DNA of 64,000 bases from Peribacillus sp. FSL E2-0218 (GCF_037992945.1 NZ_CP150304.1:4405501-4469500), one strand, 5' to 3'. Shown: positions 1 to 8,631, counted from the first letter of the stretch. The notes: generated by a model not told the origin, from the letters alone. Numbers and translations: made by a program.

Positions 1-10
1 ACGTCAATAA

Positions 11-31
11 TTTTAGTAAAATTTTTATCAA
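11..31. promoter_or_regulatory. Operator-like site related to the sugar-operon operator
   Basis: Positions 15-27 carry AGTAAAATTTTTA, the same 13 bases as the core of the dyad at 5100-5124 in front of the sugar ABC operon. The flanks here are degenerate, so the dyad is only partial. By inference it is a second binding site for the LacI-type regulator encoded at 742-1731, perhaps controlling a gene left of the window. Confidence 0.35.
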
Positions 32-45
32 TCCTTTTTCTTACC

Positions 46-75
46 AAAATAAAAAACCATGGAAGGATTCCATAG
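46..75 (-). terminator. Rho-independent terminator (minus strand)
   Basis: ATGGAA (59-64) pairs with TTCCAT (68-73) around a 3-base loop. On the minus strand the stem is followed by an almost pure T run (complement of 46-56). Confidence 0.5.
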
Positions 76-248
76 TTTCAAGCTAAAAGTAATGGGAGTT
101 AAAGGTAATTGTTAAAACATCGTGATCCCGGAACGATGGATGCAAGACTTCCGGTTGAAGTGAAAAGAAACGGGCTAAGAACAGATAATCCAGAGCTATG
201 GGCAATGGAATGCTATCTTCAAATTCTTACAAAGGGGAATGAAAAACA

Positions 249-497
249 AGGCGCGACACTCCTGCTTGCGGTAAATACGCGTCTACGTGAGACACCGCAG
301 GCTGTAAGAGGCTGCTGAAAAATAACGCTTTTTAAATTTTCATCTATATACTGACAATAAAAGAAGCTAACAACCTATATGCAGTAGGTAATTAGCTTCG
401 TTTTCTCTTTAAACGGACTTTTTCAGTGCCCACTTGAAAGCCGAGGAGGCTCAAGGACCGCCTCTGGATAAGGATCGCCTGTAGTGGAATGTAACGT
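249..497. repeat. Bacillaceae-type intergenic repeat, interrupted copy
   Basis: Positions 249-304 match the first half, and 435-497 the second half, of the intact copy at 569-684. The two halves are separated by a ~122-bp insert (310-431). The apparent reading frame across 109-318 runs into this repeat and is not supported as a gene. Confidence 0.6.
310..431. mobile_element. MITE-like insertion inside a repeat copy
   Basis: The left end GGCTGCTGAAAAA (310-322) and the inverted right end GGGCACTGAAAAA (read from 431 leftwards) form terminal inverted repeats of about 13 bp with three differences. The interior has no coding capacity but holds a hairpin: GAAGCTAA (363-370) pairs with TTAGCTTC (392-399), followed by GTTTTCTCTTT. 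The element splits the repeat copy at 249-497 into two halves. I infer a non-autonomous transposable element; no transposase is nearby. Confidence 0.5.
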
Positions 498-568
498 TCG
501 TTCTATAACCATCAGTTCGGTGGGCAATGAAGTTTCCATCTCCGTTTTCACGCAGAGTGGAATGAAAC

Positions 569-684
569 GGAAGGCGCGACACTCCTGCGGGAAATGCGCG
601 TCTACGTGAGACCTCGCGGGCTGAAAGCCGAGGAGGCTCAAGGACCGCCCGCGGAAAGGGAGCACCTGCAGTGGAATGTAACGG
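569..684. repeat. Bacillaceae-type intergenic repeat, intact copy
   Basis: A GC-rich imperfect inverted repeat beginning GGAAGGCGCGACACTCCTGC and ending near GTGGAATGTAACGG. A partial copy lies at 249-497 and a further degenerate one at 41606-41672. It is of the kind widespread between genes in Bacillus-group chromosomes and contains no plausible gene. Confidence 0.6.
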
Positions 685-741
685 TCTATGTGCACTCCTC
701 AAAAAAATTGAAGAATCACGATTCACTCTGCATCATTTCAT

Positions 742-1731
742 TCAGAAGCTGCTGCTCCTGATGATCAATTCCGTACCGATCAAGACTTGCTTGACGATTT
801 TGCGACCCATCACTTGCTCCATCACTAAGTCGGCTGCCGTTTCCCCCATCAATTCCGTGTGCACCTTAAGGGTCGTTAGCGCTGGATAGACATATTTCGA
901 AACACTGATATCATTGAGCCCAATGATATTGACTCGTTCGGGCACCGGTATGCCTTCTTCATGCAATGCACGTAAACAACCGATCGCAATCAAGTCATTC
1001 CCGGCAAAGAAGGCCGTAGGCAGTTCGTCACCATGCTCGGTAATGGCCGCTTTCATTAATCGGTATCCGTCCTCCACGGAAAAAGTCCCCATATAGATGA
1101 ACTTTTCTTCAAGCACTTGCTTTTCATTTCCATAGATTTTGAAGGTTTGTTCGCGCAAATCCCTGATATCGCCGGATTTGTCTTTATAGGACTCTTTTCC
1201 TCCTATGTAGCCGATCGAGGTATGTCCTTTTTCAATTAGATAGTTAATGATCTTTTTAGTGGCTTTCTCGAAATCGATTTTGACGGAATCAAATGAATCA
1301 TCTTCAAGACTATGATCAACGAGGACGATGTTTTCCGTAATTTCCGCAAGTGCAAGGACTTGCTCCTTACTGAACTTCCCTATTGCAATGATCCCTTGGA
1401 TATTTTCAAGCTTCACTTCCTCCAGGTCATTATAAAAATATTTTACGAGCTGGGCCTCCAGTTGCTGACAGCGCCTTTCGATTCCAAAGCGGATCGACAT
1501 ATAGTATAAGTCTTCAAGCTCTTCTTTTTCTGTATACCAATGGATAATCGCAAATTTGGAAGGTGCTGCCTTTCGTATAGCCCGCCGTTTATATGATAAC
1601 GTTTCTGCTGCTTCAAATATCCTTTTCCTTGTCTCATCCGTAACGGAAAGGGAATCGTCATAATTCAGAACTCTTGAAACGGTCGCAATGGAAACGCCAG
1701 CTTTTTCAGCTATATCCTTTATCGTGGCCAT
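742..1731 (-). CDS. LacI/GalR-family transcriptional regulator
   Basis: A 329-residue repressor with an N-terminal LacI helix-turn-helix (MATIKDIAEKAGVSIATVSR, the classic start) followed by a periplasmic-binding-protein-like effector domain from about residue 60 to the end. I start it at the ATG at 1731, because the TTG nine bases upstream also lacks a clear ribosome site. It lies 137 bp downstream of the sugar ABC permease genes on the same strand. The palindrome at 5100-5124 overlaps their promoter, so it very probably represses that operon and responds to the imported sugar. The N-terminus resembles GalR/EbgR-type regulators of galactoside genes, but the ligand cannot be read from sequence. 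A weak hairpin (713-724) followed by a T run may end the transcript. Confidence 0.9.
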   Translation of the reverse strand: MATIKDIAEKAGVSIATVSRVLNYDDSLSVTDETRKRIFEAAETLSYKRRAIRKAAPSKFAIIHWYTEKEELEDLYYMSIRFGIERRCQQLEAQLVKYFYNDLEEVKLENIQGIIAIGKFSKEQVLALAEITENIVLVDHSLEDDSFDSVKIDFEKATKKIINYLIEKGHTSIGYIGGKESYKDKSGDIRDLREQTFKIYGNEKQVLEEKFIYMGTFSVEDGYRLMKAAITEHGDELPTAFFAGNDLIAIGCLRALHEEGIPVPERVNIIGLNDISVSKYVYPALTTLKVHTELMGETAADLVMEQVMGRKIVKQVLIGTELIIRSSSF

Positions 1732-1877
1732 CCTAATCAATCCATTCTTACATAATTTCTGTATGTGCCTTATCTTAATAATTTCATATTATCCATAAAA
1801 AAGAAAGGGGCTATTCCTAAAGGGAATCGTAAATCATTCCGGGATACCTGCCCATTTCCCGCTCCCCTGCAATCATT

Positions 1878-2708
1878 TCATTTAATGCCTGTTTGGGTGA
1901 CTCCCTTGATGAACGAGCGCTGACCCAAAATGAAGATAAGGATAACGGGAATGGTGGCAATCGCCGTTAACGCCATTAGCCTTCCTGGTGAAGAAACGAA
2001 GCTTCCTTGCTGCATGATGGCAATGCCAGTCGTGATGGTTCGCATTTCCGGCGAGCTTGTCGTCAGCAATGGCCAAAGGAAATCGTTGTAAATCGACATG
2101 AAGGTGAAAATCGCCAATGTCCAAATAATGGGGCGTGCAGATGGTAAGGCAATCTTGGTGAACACCTGCCATTTGTTCGCTCCATCCAGATGGGCTGCCT
2201 CCTCCAATTCCTTCGGGAAAGCCTTGAAGGATTGATATAAAAGAAACACGCCAAATGCGTTGGCGGAATAAGGCAAAATGAGCACGGCATATGTATCCAA
2301 TAAACCTAGCTGGTTGAACCCCATATATAAAGGTAAAAACGTGATCACCCATGGAATCGTCAATGAGCCAATGAACATCGCGAACAATAGCTTTTTGAAA
2401 GGCACGTCCAGCCTCGCCAAACCATATGCAGCAAGGGTATCGACAATTAACACGATCAACGTGCCTGCAATTCCGACAAATAGCGAATTTGACATCCACG
2501 TAAAGACTGGCGTATCCGAGCCGCCGCTAAGGCTATACGTATAATTCTCCAGCGTGAATACTTCCGGTATCCATTTAATTCCAGAGGTGAAGGCTTCTTG
2601 ATCCGTTTTAAAGGAAGTAGCCAGCATCCAAAAAAGAGGAGCGATAAAGAAGATGGAAACGACAATCGCTATCGTGACTATAAATATCTTGAACCCTTTA
2701 TTTCTCAT
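1878..2708 (-). CDS. Carbohydrate ABC transporter permease (MsmG/AraQ type)
   Basis: A 276-residue inner-membrane permease of the CUT1 sugar importer family, with about six membrane segments and the EAA loop 'ELEEAAHLDGANKWQVF' that docks on the ATPase. It ends one base before the partner permease on the same strand, so the two are translationally close and should form a heterodimeric channel. No ATPase gene is present; Gram-positive CUT1 importers commonly share the MsmX/MsmK ATPase, which I presume here. The substrate is unknown, an oligo- or disaccharide being likely. Confidence 0.92.
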   Translation of the reverse strand: MRNKGFKIFIVTIAIVVSIFFIAPLFWMLATSFKTDQEAFTSGIKWIPEVFTLENYTYSLSGGSDTPVFTWMSNSLFVGIAGTLIVLIVDTLAAYGLARLDVPFKKLLFAMFIGSLTIPWVITFLPLYMGFNQLGLLDTYAVLILPYSANAFGVFLLYQSFKAFPKELEEAAHLDGANKWQVFTKIALPSARPIIWTLAIFTFMSIYNDFLWPLLTTSSPEMRTITTGIAIMQQGSFVSSPGRLMALTAIATIPVILIFILGQRSFIKGVTQTGIK

Positions 2709-3611
2709 TTACTTCATTGCCTCCTTCTTTTCCCTAGTCAGTCTAAATTGAACGAGTGAGATGATGATCATGATCAGGGCCATCAATATCGACATCGCTG
2801 CGGCATTTCCCAATTGCCGCTGATTGAAGCCCTCCTCGACAATATTCATCAGGAGGACCTGCGTTGATGTGCCTGGACCGCCCCTGGTCATCAAATAAGG
2901 CTGGCCATAGATATTGAAGGATGCGATCGTCGAGGTAAGGGTGACGAATAGCATCGTTGGCTTGATGGTCGGCAGCGTAATGTGAAAGAAGGTCTGCCAT
3001 CTGTTGGCGCCATCCAATGAACCGGCTTCATATAACTCCTCCGATACCTCATTCAAGGCATTGGTGAAGATCACCATATTGAATCCTATCGTCCACCAAA
3101 GCGTCGCGATGATGATGGAAACCCAGGCCCAAGGGATATCCGTCAGCCAAGGGATTGCCGAAAGCCCTACCTTCTGGAGATATTGATTGATTAAGCCACT
3201 GTTCGTATCAAATATCCAAAGCCAGATGATGGCAACGATGGAAACGGATACAGAGTAGGGGATGAAATAAGCAGTTCGGAATAGACCTGTCAGTTTCTTT
3301 GGCAGGGCATTCAGCAGCAGCGCTAAACCAAGCCCGACGGCGACAAGTAATGGCACACTGAAGAGGACGAACAAGAACGTATTTTTCAGTCCCTCAAAAA
3401 ATAAATTGTGCAGATAGGATTCAGAGTCAAAAATATTCAGGTAGTTTTTAAGCCCGACGAACTCTTTGACCGGATTCAGCAAATCCCAATCGTGCAAACT
3501 GATCCAGACCCCATATCCAATCGGTGCTATGAGAAAAACAGTAAACAAGATCAAGTACGGTAAGACAAATAAACTGGAAGTGGCTTTCGATTTCCACGAT
3601 GTTCGCTGCAT
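2709..3611 (-). CDS. Carbohydrate ABC transporter permease (MsmF/AraP type)
   Basis: A 300-residue membrane permease with an N-terminal membrane segment (about residues 11-32), further helices, and the EAA motif 'EELYEAGSLDGANRWQTF'. This is the larger, MsmF-like half of a CUT1 importer. It lies 81 bp downstream of the solute-binding lipoprotein gene and abuts the second permease. The order binding protein, permease, permease, regulator resembles msm-type operons, but no glycosidase is encoded within the window to reveal the substrate. Confidence 0.92.
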   Translation of the reverse strand: MQRTSWKSKATSSLFVLPYLILFTVFLIAPIGYGVWISLHDWDLLNPVKEFVGLKNYLNIFDSESYLHNLFFEGLKNTFLFVLFSVPLLVAVGLGLALLLNALPKKLTGLFRTAYFIPYSVSVSIVAIIWLWIFDTNSGLINQYLQKVGLSAIPWLTDIPWAWVSIIIATLWWTIGFNMVIFTNALNEVSEELYEAGSLDGANRWQTFFHITLPTIKPTMLFVTLTSTIASFNIYGQPYLMTRGGPGTSTQVLLMNIVEEGFNQRQLGNAAAMSILMALIMIIISLVQFRLTREKKEAMK

Positions 3612-3692
3612 AGGTTTCTCTCCTTATTAATCTCTGCGGTCGATATAATAATAGGAGGAAGCAAGTGATATTCACCTGCCGCCCCCTTCAAG

Positions 3693-4964
3693 TCATTTAT
3701 TCAAGATCTGGTCGGCTTTTTTCGTTGCATCATCCAACGCCTGTTTTGGATCTTTTTTCCCTAATAACGCCAGATTCACTTCAGCCCATAATGGATCTGA
3801 GATCTGGCCCCAGTTTGCAATTCTTGGGGCAAACTTGGCGTATTCAAACGAAGCGGCAACCTTAGGCTGTTGAACCATGCTTTTAAATTCTTCATTTTGC
3901 TCATAGATTGCCTTGGAAGCAGGGGCTTGACCTGATTTTGCCCATTCCAATGTGTTCTTGGCAGCGAATTTCAGGAAATCATTGATGGCGGCCAACTTTT
4001 CTTTATCTTTAACAGTAGCGGGTATGACAAAATTATGACCATTTGCATATACCGCTTGTTTTTCCGTTCCCAATTGCGGCACTTCGGCAACCCCATAATT
4101 AATGCCTGCCTTGTCCCACTGCTCCATCATCCACGGTCCATTGAACTGCATCGCATTTTTGCCTTGAAGGAAAAGGTTCACTTCTCCATCTTGCTGAACA
4201 TTGGCCGGGGACACCTTCTGCTTGTGGATAAGATCCGCCAGGAAGGTCAATGCTTCAACACCAGCCGGGCTATTGTAATCAGGCTTGCCATCCTTTAAAA
4301 ATTCCCCGCCATTTTGATAGAAGATCGTCGGGTAAATGAACTGATTCGGCCAAAGAGTCGGCACGACATAGCCATATTGTCCCTTTGACTTGTCCGTTAA
4401 CTTTTTCGCAAAACGGAGGAACTCCTCCCGATTCACCGGGGCCTTTTCAGGATCCAAACCAGCAGCCTTGAACAAGTCCTTGTTGTAATACAGAAGCAGG
4501 GGATGGATATCCAACGGGATCGCATATTGCTTTCCGTCCACTGTCCCGGCTCCCCAGGCCGTTTCGGAATAGTCCTCTTGTTTGATACCTGCAGATGCCA
4601 CTGTCTCGCTAACATCTTTCACTAGATTTTTTTCCACATAGTTCGTTAACTGATCGGTATGCATGATTAATAGATCAGGAGCATTTTTTTGACCGGAAAA
4701 TGCTACATCGACCGTTTTATAATAATCCGATTGCGGAACGATTTGCATATTCACTTCATATTCAGACTGCGATTTATTATAGTTCTCGACAATATTCTTC
4801 ATTCTCGGGCCATCCGCACCAGAAAATGGTGTCCAAAATGTGATCTTTTTACCGTTGCCTTCATCACCGGAGGTCGAAGCTTTATCTTCATTGGAACAAG
4901 CAGCCAAAGATCCTATCGCAAGCGCTGTTGCCAGGACAGCGCCGATTAGCTTTTTCTTTTTCAT
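3693..4964 (-). CDS. Sugar ABC transporter solute-binding lipoprotein
   Basis: A 423-residue extracellular lipoprotein with a basic N-terminus, hydrophobic signal and lipobox LAAC (Cys23), followed by a family-1 solute-binding fold (typical 'KKITFWTPFSGADGPRM' start and 'FNGPWMMEQWDKAGINYGV' region). It captures the sugar outside the membrane and delivers it to the two downstream permeases. The start is set by AAGGGAG eight to nine bases upstream. It is the first gene of the operon, behind a strong promoter, operator and cre-like site (5071-5155). Confidence 0.93.
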   Translation of the reverse strand: MKKKKLIGAVLATALAIGSLAACSNEDKASTSGDEGNGKKITFWTPFSGADGPRMKNIVENYNKSQSEYEVNMQIVPQSDYYKTVDVAFSGQKNAPDLLIMHTDQLTNYVEKNLVKDVSETVASAGIKQEDYSETAWGAGTVDGKQYAIPLDIHPLLLYYNKDLFKAAGLDPEKAPVNREEFLRFAKKLTDKSKGQYGYVVPTLWPNQFIYPTIFYQNGGEFLKDGKPDYNSPAGVEALTFLADLIHKQKVSPANVQQDGEVNLFLQGKNAMQFNGPWMMEQWDKAGINYGVAEVPQLGTEKQAVYANGHNFVIPATVKDKEKLAAINDFLKFAAKNTLEWAKSGQAPASKAIYEQNEEFKSMVQQPKVAASFEYAKFAPRIANWGQISDPLWAEVNLALLGKKDPKQALDDATKKADQILNK

Positions 4965-5070
4965 CTAGGTTAACTCCCTTATGTTTATTTCGATCCACTT
5001 GAATACAATCAGGAATGGATGATCGTAAGACATCGTTCCCCTTCTATCAGCAACACACCTCCCGTTTTGA

Positions 5071-5084
5071 TGAATGCGCTTTCA
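5071..5084. promoter_or_regulatory. Candidate cre (CcpA) site
   Basis: TGAATGCGCTTTCA matches 13 of 14 positions of the commonly cited cre consensus TGWAARCGYTWWCW. It lies in the untranslated leader of the sugar operon, about 40 bp downstream of the predicted start of transcription, where CcpA can act as a roadblock. Confidence 0.6.
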
Positions 5085-5099
5085 ACTATCGATAAAAAA

Positions 5100-5124
5100 T
5101 TTTAAGTAAAATTTTTACTTAAAA
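5100..5124. promoter_or_regulatory. Operator dyad of the sugar ABC operon
   Basis: A 25-bp almost perfect palindrome with arms TTTTAAGTAAAA and TTTTTACTTAAAA, directly downstream of the -10 box, so it covers the transcription start. It is the expected place for binding by the LacI-type regulator at 742-1731. A 13-base core recurs at 15-27. Confidence 0.75.
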
Positions 5125-5126
5125 TA

Positions 5127-5155
5127 AATATATACTTGGACCTATTTGTTGTCAA
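5127..5155 (-). promoter_or_regulatory. Sigma-A promoter of the sugar ABC operon
   Basis: On the minus strand, a perfect -35 TTGACA (5155-5150) is separated by exactly 17 bases from -10 TATATT (5132-5127). Confidence 0.85.
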
Positions 5156-5277
5156 CGGTTTTTCCCACACCAAAAATTAAAATTCAGACAACTTTGAAAA
5201 AGGGATGCCGTTACAATGGAGTCGGTTTGCCGATGCCAGATTCGCCCGCCGCCATTGGCCGGGGTGTAAAAGACACT

Positions 5278-5328
5278 AAAAAAAGTAGTCCATCAAACAC
5301 CTTAGCGATTGCGTGTTTTGGGCTACTT
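5278..5328 (-). terminator. Terminator after hpaB-like gene
   Basis: On the minus strand AAGTAGCCC...AACAC pairs with GTGTTT...GGACTACTT and is followed by TTTTTTT. It lies 41 bp beyond the stop codon of the monooxygenase gene. Confidence 0.75.
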
Positions 5329-5368
5329 GATGTGGATGATAGTGTCAAGCAAATGACGAAAGGCCGAA

Positions 5369-6826
5369 TCAATCATCGGCTAAGCGGTCAGTGGACGACA
5401 AAATGGATTCCACGCGTTTTACATAGGGTGTAGAATCATAGGAAGAATACAATTGGCTTGCAAGCCTGATTGGATCACCAAAGAAAAACCGTTCGTATAA
5501 CGTTTCTCTTGTACCAAATGAACTCATGCACATATCCCATGCCAAACGAAAAAGCTTAGTGCGATCTTCTGCATTTTTGGATGCGCCTTGCAAATATCGA
5601 TCTAAATCTTTTCTGATCCCGGATCGGAACGCATTTTCTGTTGGGGTCGTCATTAACCCGCTTGCACCTAGCAATTGAATGATTTCCGTAAACCTTGGAT
5701 AAATTTTGGGAAACAAATTACAGGCAATTTGAAGCGTTAATTGATCTGGCCTCATGTAACCCCATTCATCTACTTGCGCTTCCATTTCCGCTTTAAACAG
5801 CAAGGCTTTCATCGTCTCCAGGGCAACGATGATTTCGGTCGCTTTTTCTTGGACATGCTGATAGGCGCCAATATTTATCGTCTCGACGATGGATTGCACA
5901 ATGCCTAGAATGAATTCAGTTTTAACGATCCGTCTGGCTACAACCTGATGCATGGTGAAAGCGGAAAATGAACTGGAATTCATGAAGGTATTGGAGATTT
6001 CACGATTATCAAAATAAAATACCCGATCCCAGGGGACCAATACATGGTCAAAAACAACAATCGTATCCATTTCTTCAAATCTCGAACTCAAAGGATGATC
6101 GAATGCAGATTCCCCGCCAACAAAGGAATCCCTGCAGATGAATTTCAAGCCCTTGCTGTTGCTGGGAATGCTGAATGAAAAACCTTGATCCTTCCCCCCG
6201 AATCCTGCTGCTGACAATACTAATATTTCATCCGTTATCCCGCCCTGTGTCGCCAATACCTTCGCACCGTTGATCACGATTCCCTCAGCATTTCTTTCGA
6301 CGATTTTTGCTGCAATCGGCTCCTCCGCATTTTCAAAATGATAGTGGGCCCGGTTTACCTGCGGATCAATAAAAGTATGAGTGATCGATAAATCATTTTC
6401 GCGTGCATATTCATAGAAATTCGTTATATGTTCTGGATAACAATTCGCTTTGCCTGCCAATAAGCCTACAGAAGAAGCAAATGCCATGATGACCGTATTC
6501 ATATAATCCGGACTTCTGCCCATCATCCCATTGTTCAGCTTCGCCCAATCTTGAATCATGGTGCGCCTGTTGACTAGATCATCGATTGTCTTTGGCTGTA
6601 AGTAGGACATTCCCACCGGTTTTCCCGTTAAGGGGGATAGATAAGTCATTTTTTGTTTGACTCGGTCTTCAAGCTGGAAATCATATAATTTTCCTTGGCT
6701 TTTCATGACACCCTTAAATGCAGGATGCTCCGAAATCTTTCCCGTCACAAGATCTCCATCGATCCATACAGTCGCTTTTAGCCGGTCAATCCGATCAATA
6801 TACTGATTTCCGTTAATAGCTGCCAT
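5369..6826 (-). CDS. 4-hydroxyphenylacetate 3-hydroxylase (oxygenase) family protein
   Basis: A 485-residue protein of the HpaB family (flavin-dependent two-component monooxygenases, acyl-CoA-dehydrogenase fold), similar in length and start to B. subtilis YoaI. HpaB enzymes use FADH2 supplied by a separate reductase (HpaC) to ortho-hydroxylate phenols. The start has AAGGGGCGG four to five bases before the ATG. It stands alone: no HpaC-type reductase and no homoprotocatechuate ring-cleavage genes are nearby, so a housekeeping reductase must serve it, or the substrate is not 4-hydroxyphenylacetate. A good terminator follows. The family assignment is confident, the substrate is not. Confidence 0.85.
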   Translation of the reverse strand: MAAINGNQYIDRIDRLKATVWIDGDLVTGKISEHPAFKGVMKSQGKLYDFQLEDRVKQKMTYLSPLTGKPVGMSYLQPKTIDDLVNRRTMIQDWAKLNNGMMGRSPDYMNTVIMAFASSVGLLAGKANCYPEHITNFYEYARENDLSITHTFIDPQVNRAHYHFENAEEPIAAKIVERNAEGIVINGAKVLATQGGITDEILVLSAAGFGGKDQGFSFSIPSNSKGLKFICRDSFVGGESAFDHPLSSRFEEMDTIVVFDHVLVPWDRVFYFDNREISNTFMNSSSFSAFTMHQVVARRIVKTEFILGIVQSIVETINIGAYQHVQEKATEIIVALETMKALLFKAEMEAQVDEWGYMRPDQLTLQIACNLFPKIYPRFTEIIQLLGASGLMTTPTENAFRSGIRKDLDRYLQGASKNAEDRTKLFRLAWDMCMSSFGTRETLYERFFFGDPIRLASQLYSSYDSTPYVKRVESILSSTDRLADD

Positions 6827-7041
6827 TTTTCCGCCCCTTCCTTCGTGATATCATATTAAGCTTTATTTTTCTTTGTTACGGAAATTCGGGGTGATTTGGC
6901 GAAACTTTCATGATTGCACCATTCCCTCTCATGCTTGGTTTGGTATGCCCTTAAACGGGACCCTTACACAACCATGATGTTTATCTGCCCTTCTTAACGG
7001 CTAAAGTATCCATACATCAAATCATATAAGGGGAGATTTTC

Positions 7042-7908
7042 TTGAATATATATGAACAGCAAAAAAATGGACAGCCCGGACAAACACAGCCAAGGCAGCC
7101 CGGCATCGAATCAAAGATGGATCCACTGCCGATTCAGCCGAAAGATTACAAAGGAAGCGATAAACTGAAGGACCGCGTCGCACTGATTACTGGCGGCGAT
7201 AGCGGCATCGGGCGTGCGGTTGCGATGGCGTATGCAAAAGAAGGGGCCCATGTCGTGGTGAATTATTTGGATGAGCACAGTGATGCAGAGGAAACGAAGC
7301 AGCTGATTGAAGCGGAAGGCGTTCGCTGCCTCTTGCTGCCAGGAGATGTATCGGAGGAAGCGACCTGCAAGGAATTGATCAAAAAAACAGTCGACGAATT
7401 CGGCAAGCTGGATATCCTTGTCAATAACGCTGCGGTGCAATACCCGACGGAAAATATTGAGGATATCACGGACGAGCAATGGGACAAGACGTTCCGCACC
7501 AATATATATTCCGTATTCTACATGAGCAAGCATGCCGTCCCGCATATGAAGCAAGGTAATTCCGTCATTAACACGACCTCCATCAACCCGTACAGAGGAC
7601 ACGCTACATTGATGGATTATACGGCGACAAAAGGGGCAATCGTCGGCTTCACACGCAGTCTTGCCCAGAATGTGGCAAAGAAAGGGATCCGCGTCAATAT
7701 GGTGGCCCCAGGCCCAATCTGGACTCCGCTCATACCGGCGACGTTCGACGAACAAAGCGTAGCGGAATTTGGCACGGAGGCACCGCTTGGCCGCCCTGGG
7801 CAGCCGGCAGATCACGCCGGGGCCTATGTACTGCTCGCATCTGATGAAGGAGCTTATATAACAGGACAGTGCATCCATATCAACGGCGGCATCACGATGT
7901 CTTCTTAA
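7042..7908 (+). CDS. SDR-family oxidoreductase, YdaD/YhdF-like general stress protein
   Basis: A 288-residue short-chain dehydrogenase with an N-terminal extension ('QTQPRQPGIESKMDPLP') typical of the GSP39/YdaD/YhdF group. It shows the nucleotide motif TGGDSGIG near residue 50, NNAA, the catalytic Ser (NTTSINP), the YTATKGA Tyr/Lys motif and the PGPIWTPLIP tail motif. It starts at TTG with GGGGAGA spaced about seven bases upstream. YdaD homologues are induced by general stress in Bacillus; only a poor sigma-B-like match is visible upstream (6938-6962), so stress control here is inference. Substrate unknown. A strong terminator follows. Confidence 0.88.
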   Translation: MNIYEQQKNGQPGQTQPRQPGIESKMDPLPIQPKDYKGSDKLKDRVALITGGDSGIGRAVAMAYAKEGAHVVVNYLDEHSDAEETKQLIEAEGVRCLLLPGDVSEEATCKELIKKTVDEFGKLDILVNNAAVQYPTENIEDITDEQWDKTFRTNIYSVFYMSKHAVPHMKQGNSVINTTSINPYRGHATLMDYTATKGAIVGFTRSLAQNVAKKGIRVNMVAPGPIWTPLIPATFDEQSVAEFGTEAPLGRPGQPADHAGAYVLLASDEGAYITGQCIHINGGITMSS

Positions 7909-7916
7909 CAAGCCTC

Positions 7917-7955
7917 AAACGACCGCAAGCCTGATGCTTCCGGTCGTTTCTTTTT
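7917..7955 (+). terminator. Terminator of the stress SDR gene
   Basis: AAACGACCG (7917-7925) plus AAGC pair with GCTT plus CGGTCGTTT (to 7949), followed by CTTTTT. Confidence 0.85.
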
Positions 7956-7957
7956 CC

Positions 7958-8446
7958 TTAACACCAAACGATGATTCGATATGGCGTGGTTTGGGCAGGG
8001 ATGCTTTTGGTGGCAGGTCCATAGATGACAATGAGATTTCGGTTTTCAGGAGATCTCGAAAAAGGTTGCCCGTTTTGTAAAACGATTTGCGTGAACGAGG
8101 AAAGATTCAATCGCAATTGACCATCCCGGCTCTCCAGCTGGTCGTTAAAATAATCCACCTTCACATTTTGATATGGACGATCCTTCACCATGATAAGTGC
8201 CCGATATTGCGGCGGGTAAATAAGAGGAACAGCCGCATTTTCATCATAATATCCAGTTACCCGATCACCTACCGACACCATTGCCTGGTCGACGAAGTAC
8301 GTGCGGGGTGACACGACGAAATTCACGGATGTCCCCCTATCTTCCACCGATACTAATTTATAGCAGCCCTCCCGCTCACCATTTTGCCCGGTTGGAAAAT
8401 CACTGACCATGGTGACGATTCCATGAAACGGTTTAAAACTAATCAT
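7958..8446 (-). CDS. Conserved-type hypothetical protein, beta-rich
   Basis: A 162-residue protein I do not recognise. The start is well supported by GGAGGGATT before the ATG. There is no signal peptide and no membrane segment. The sequence alternates short hydrophobic and polar stretches ('VSVGDRVTGYYDENAAVPLIYPPQY', 'YRALIMVKD', 'RNLIVIYGP') in a way that suggests small beta barrels, possibly OB-like, but this is only a guess. It converges on the stress SDR gene; neighbours give no functional hint. Confidence 0.7.
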   Translation of the reverse strand: MISFKPFHGIVTMVSDFPTGQNGEREGCYKLVSVEDRGTSVNFVVSPRTYFVDQAMVSVGDRVTGYYDENAAVPLIYPPQYRALIMVKDRPYQNVKVDYFNDQLESRDGQLRLNLSSFTQIVLQNGQPFSRSPENRNLIVIYGPATKSIPAQTTPYRIIVWC

Positions 8447-8631
8447 GACCCAATCCCTCCAATAAACGTCCCAAAATGATATCCTTTTAATTTATGTGCA
8501 ATGATTACCTATCGTTCATGATTGATTGCAACTTAATGGTATGAGTTGCTTTTAGATGCTCAAAATAAGATAAGGAAAGCTGGAAACGGAGACCTGGGCA
8601 AAAGATTTGGCAATAAAATTCAAAAAATATA

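Noticed and set aside
109..318. A 69-codon plus-strand open frame at the left edge
   Set aside because: It has no ribosome site, no family resemblance, and its second half is translated from an intergenic repeat and the end of a MITE-like insert.
6938..6962. Possible sigma-B promoter before the stress SDR gene (GTTTGG-N13-GGGACC)
   Set aside because: Only about half of the positions match GTTTAA/GGGTAT, too weak to list as a site although sigma-B control would fit the gene family.
7111..7911. A 266-codon minus-strand frame inside the stress SDR gene
   Set aside because: It is a shadow of a well-supported gene with complete SDR motifs; it has no ribosome site and low-complexity Cys/Arg-rich content.
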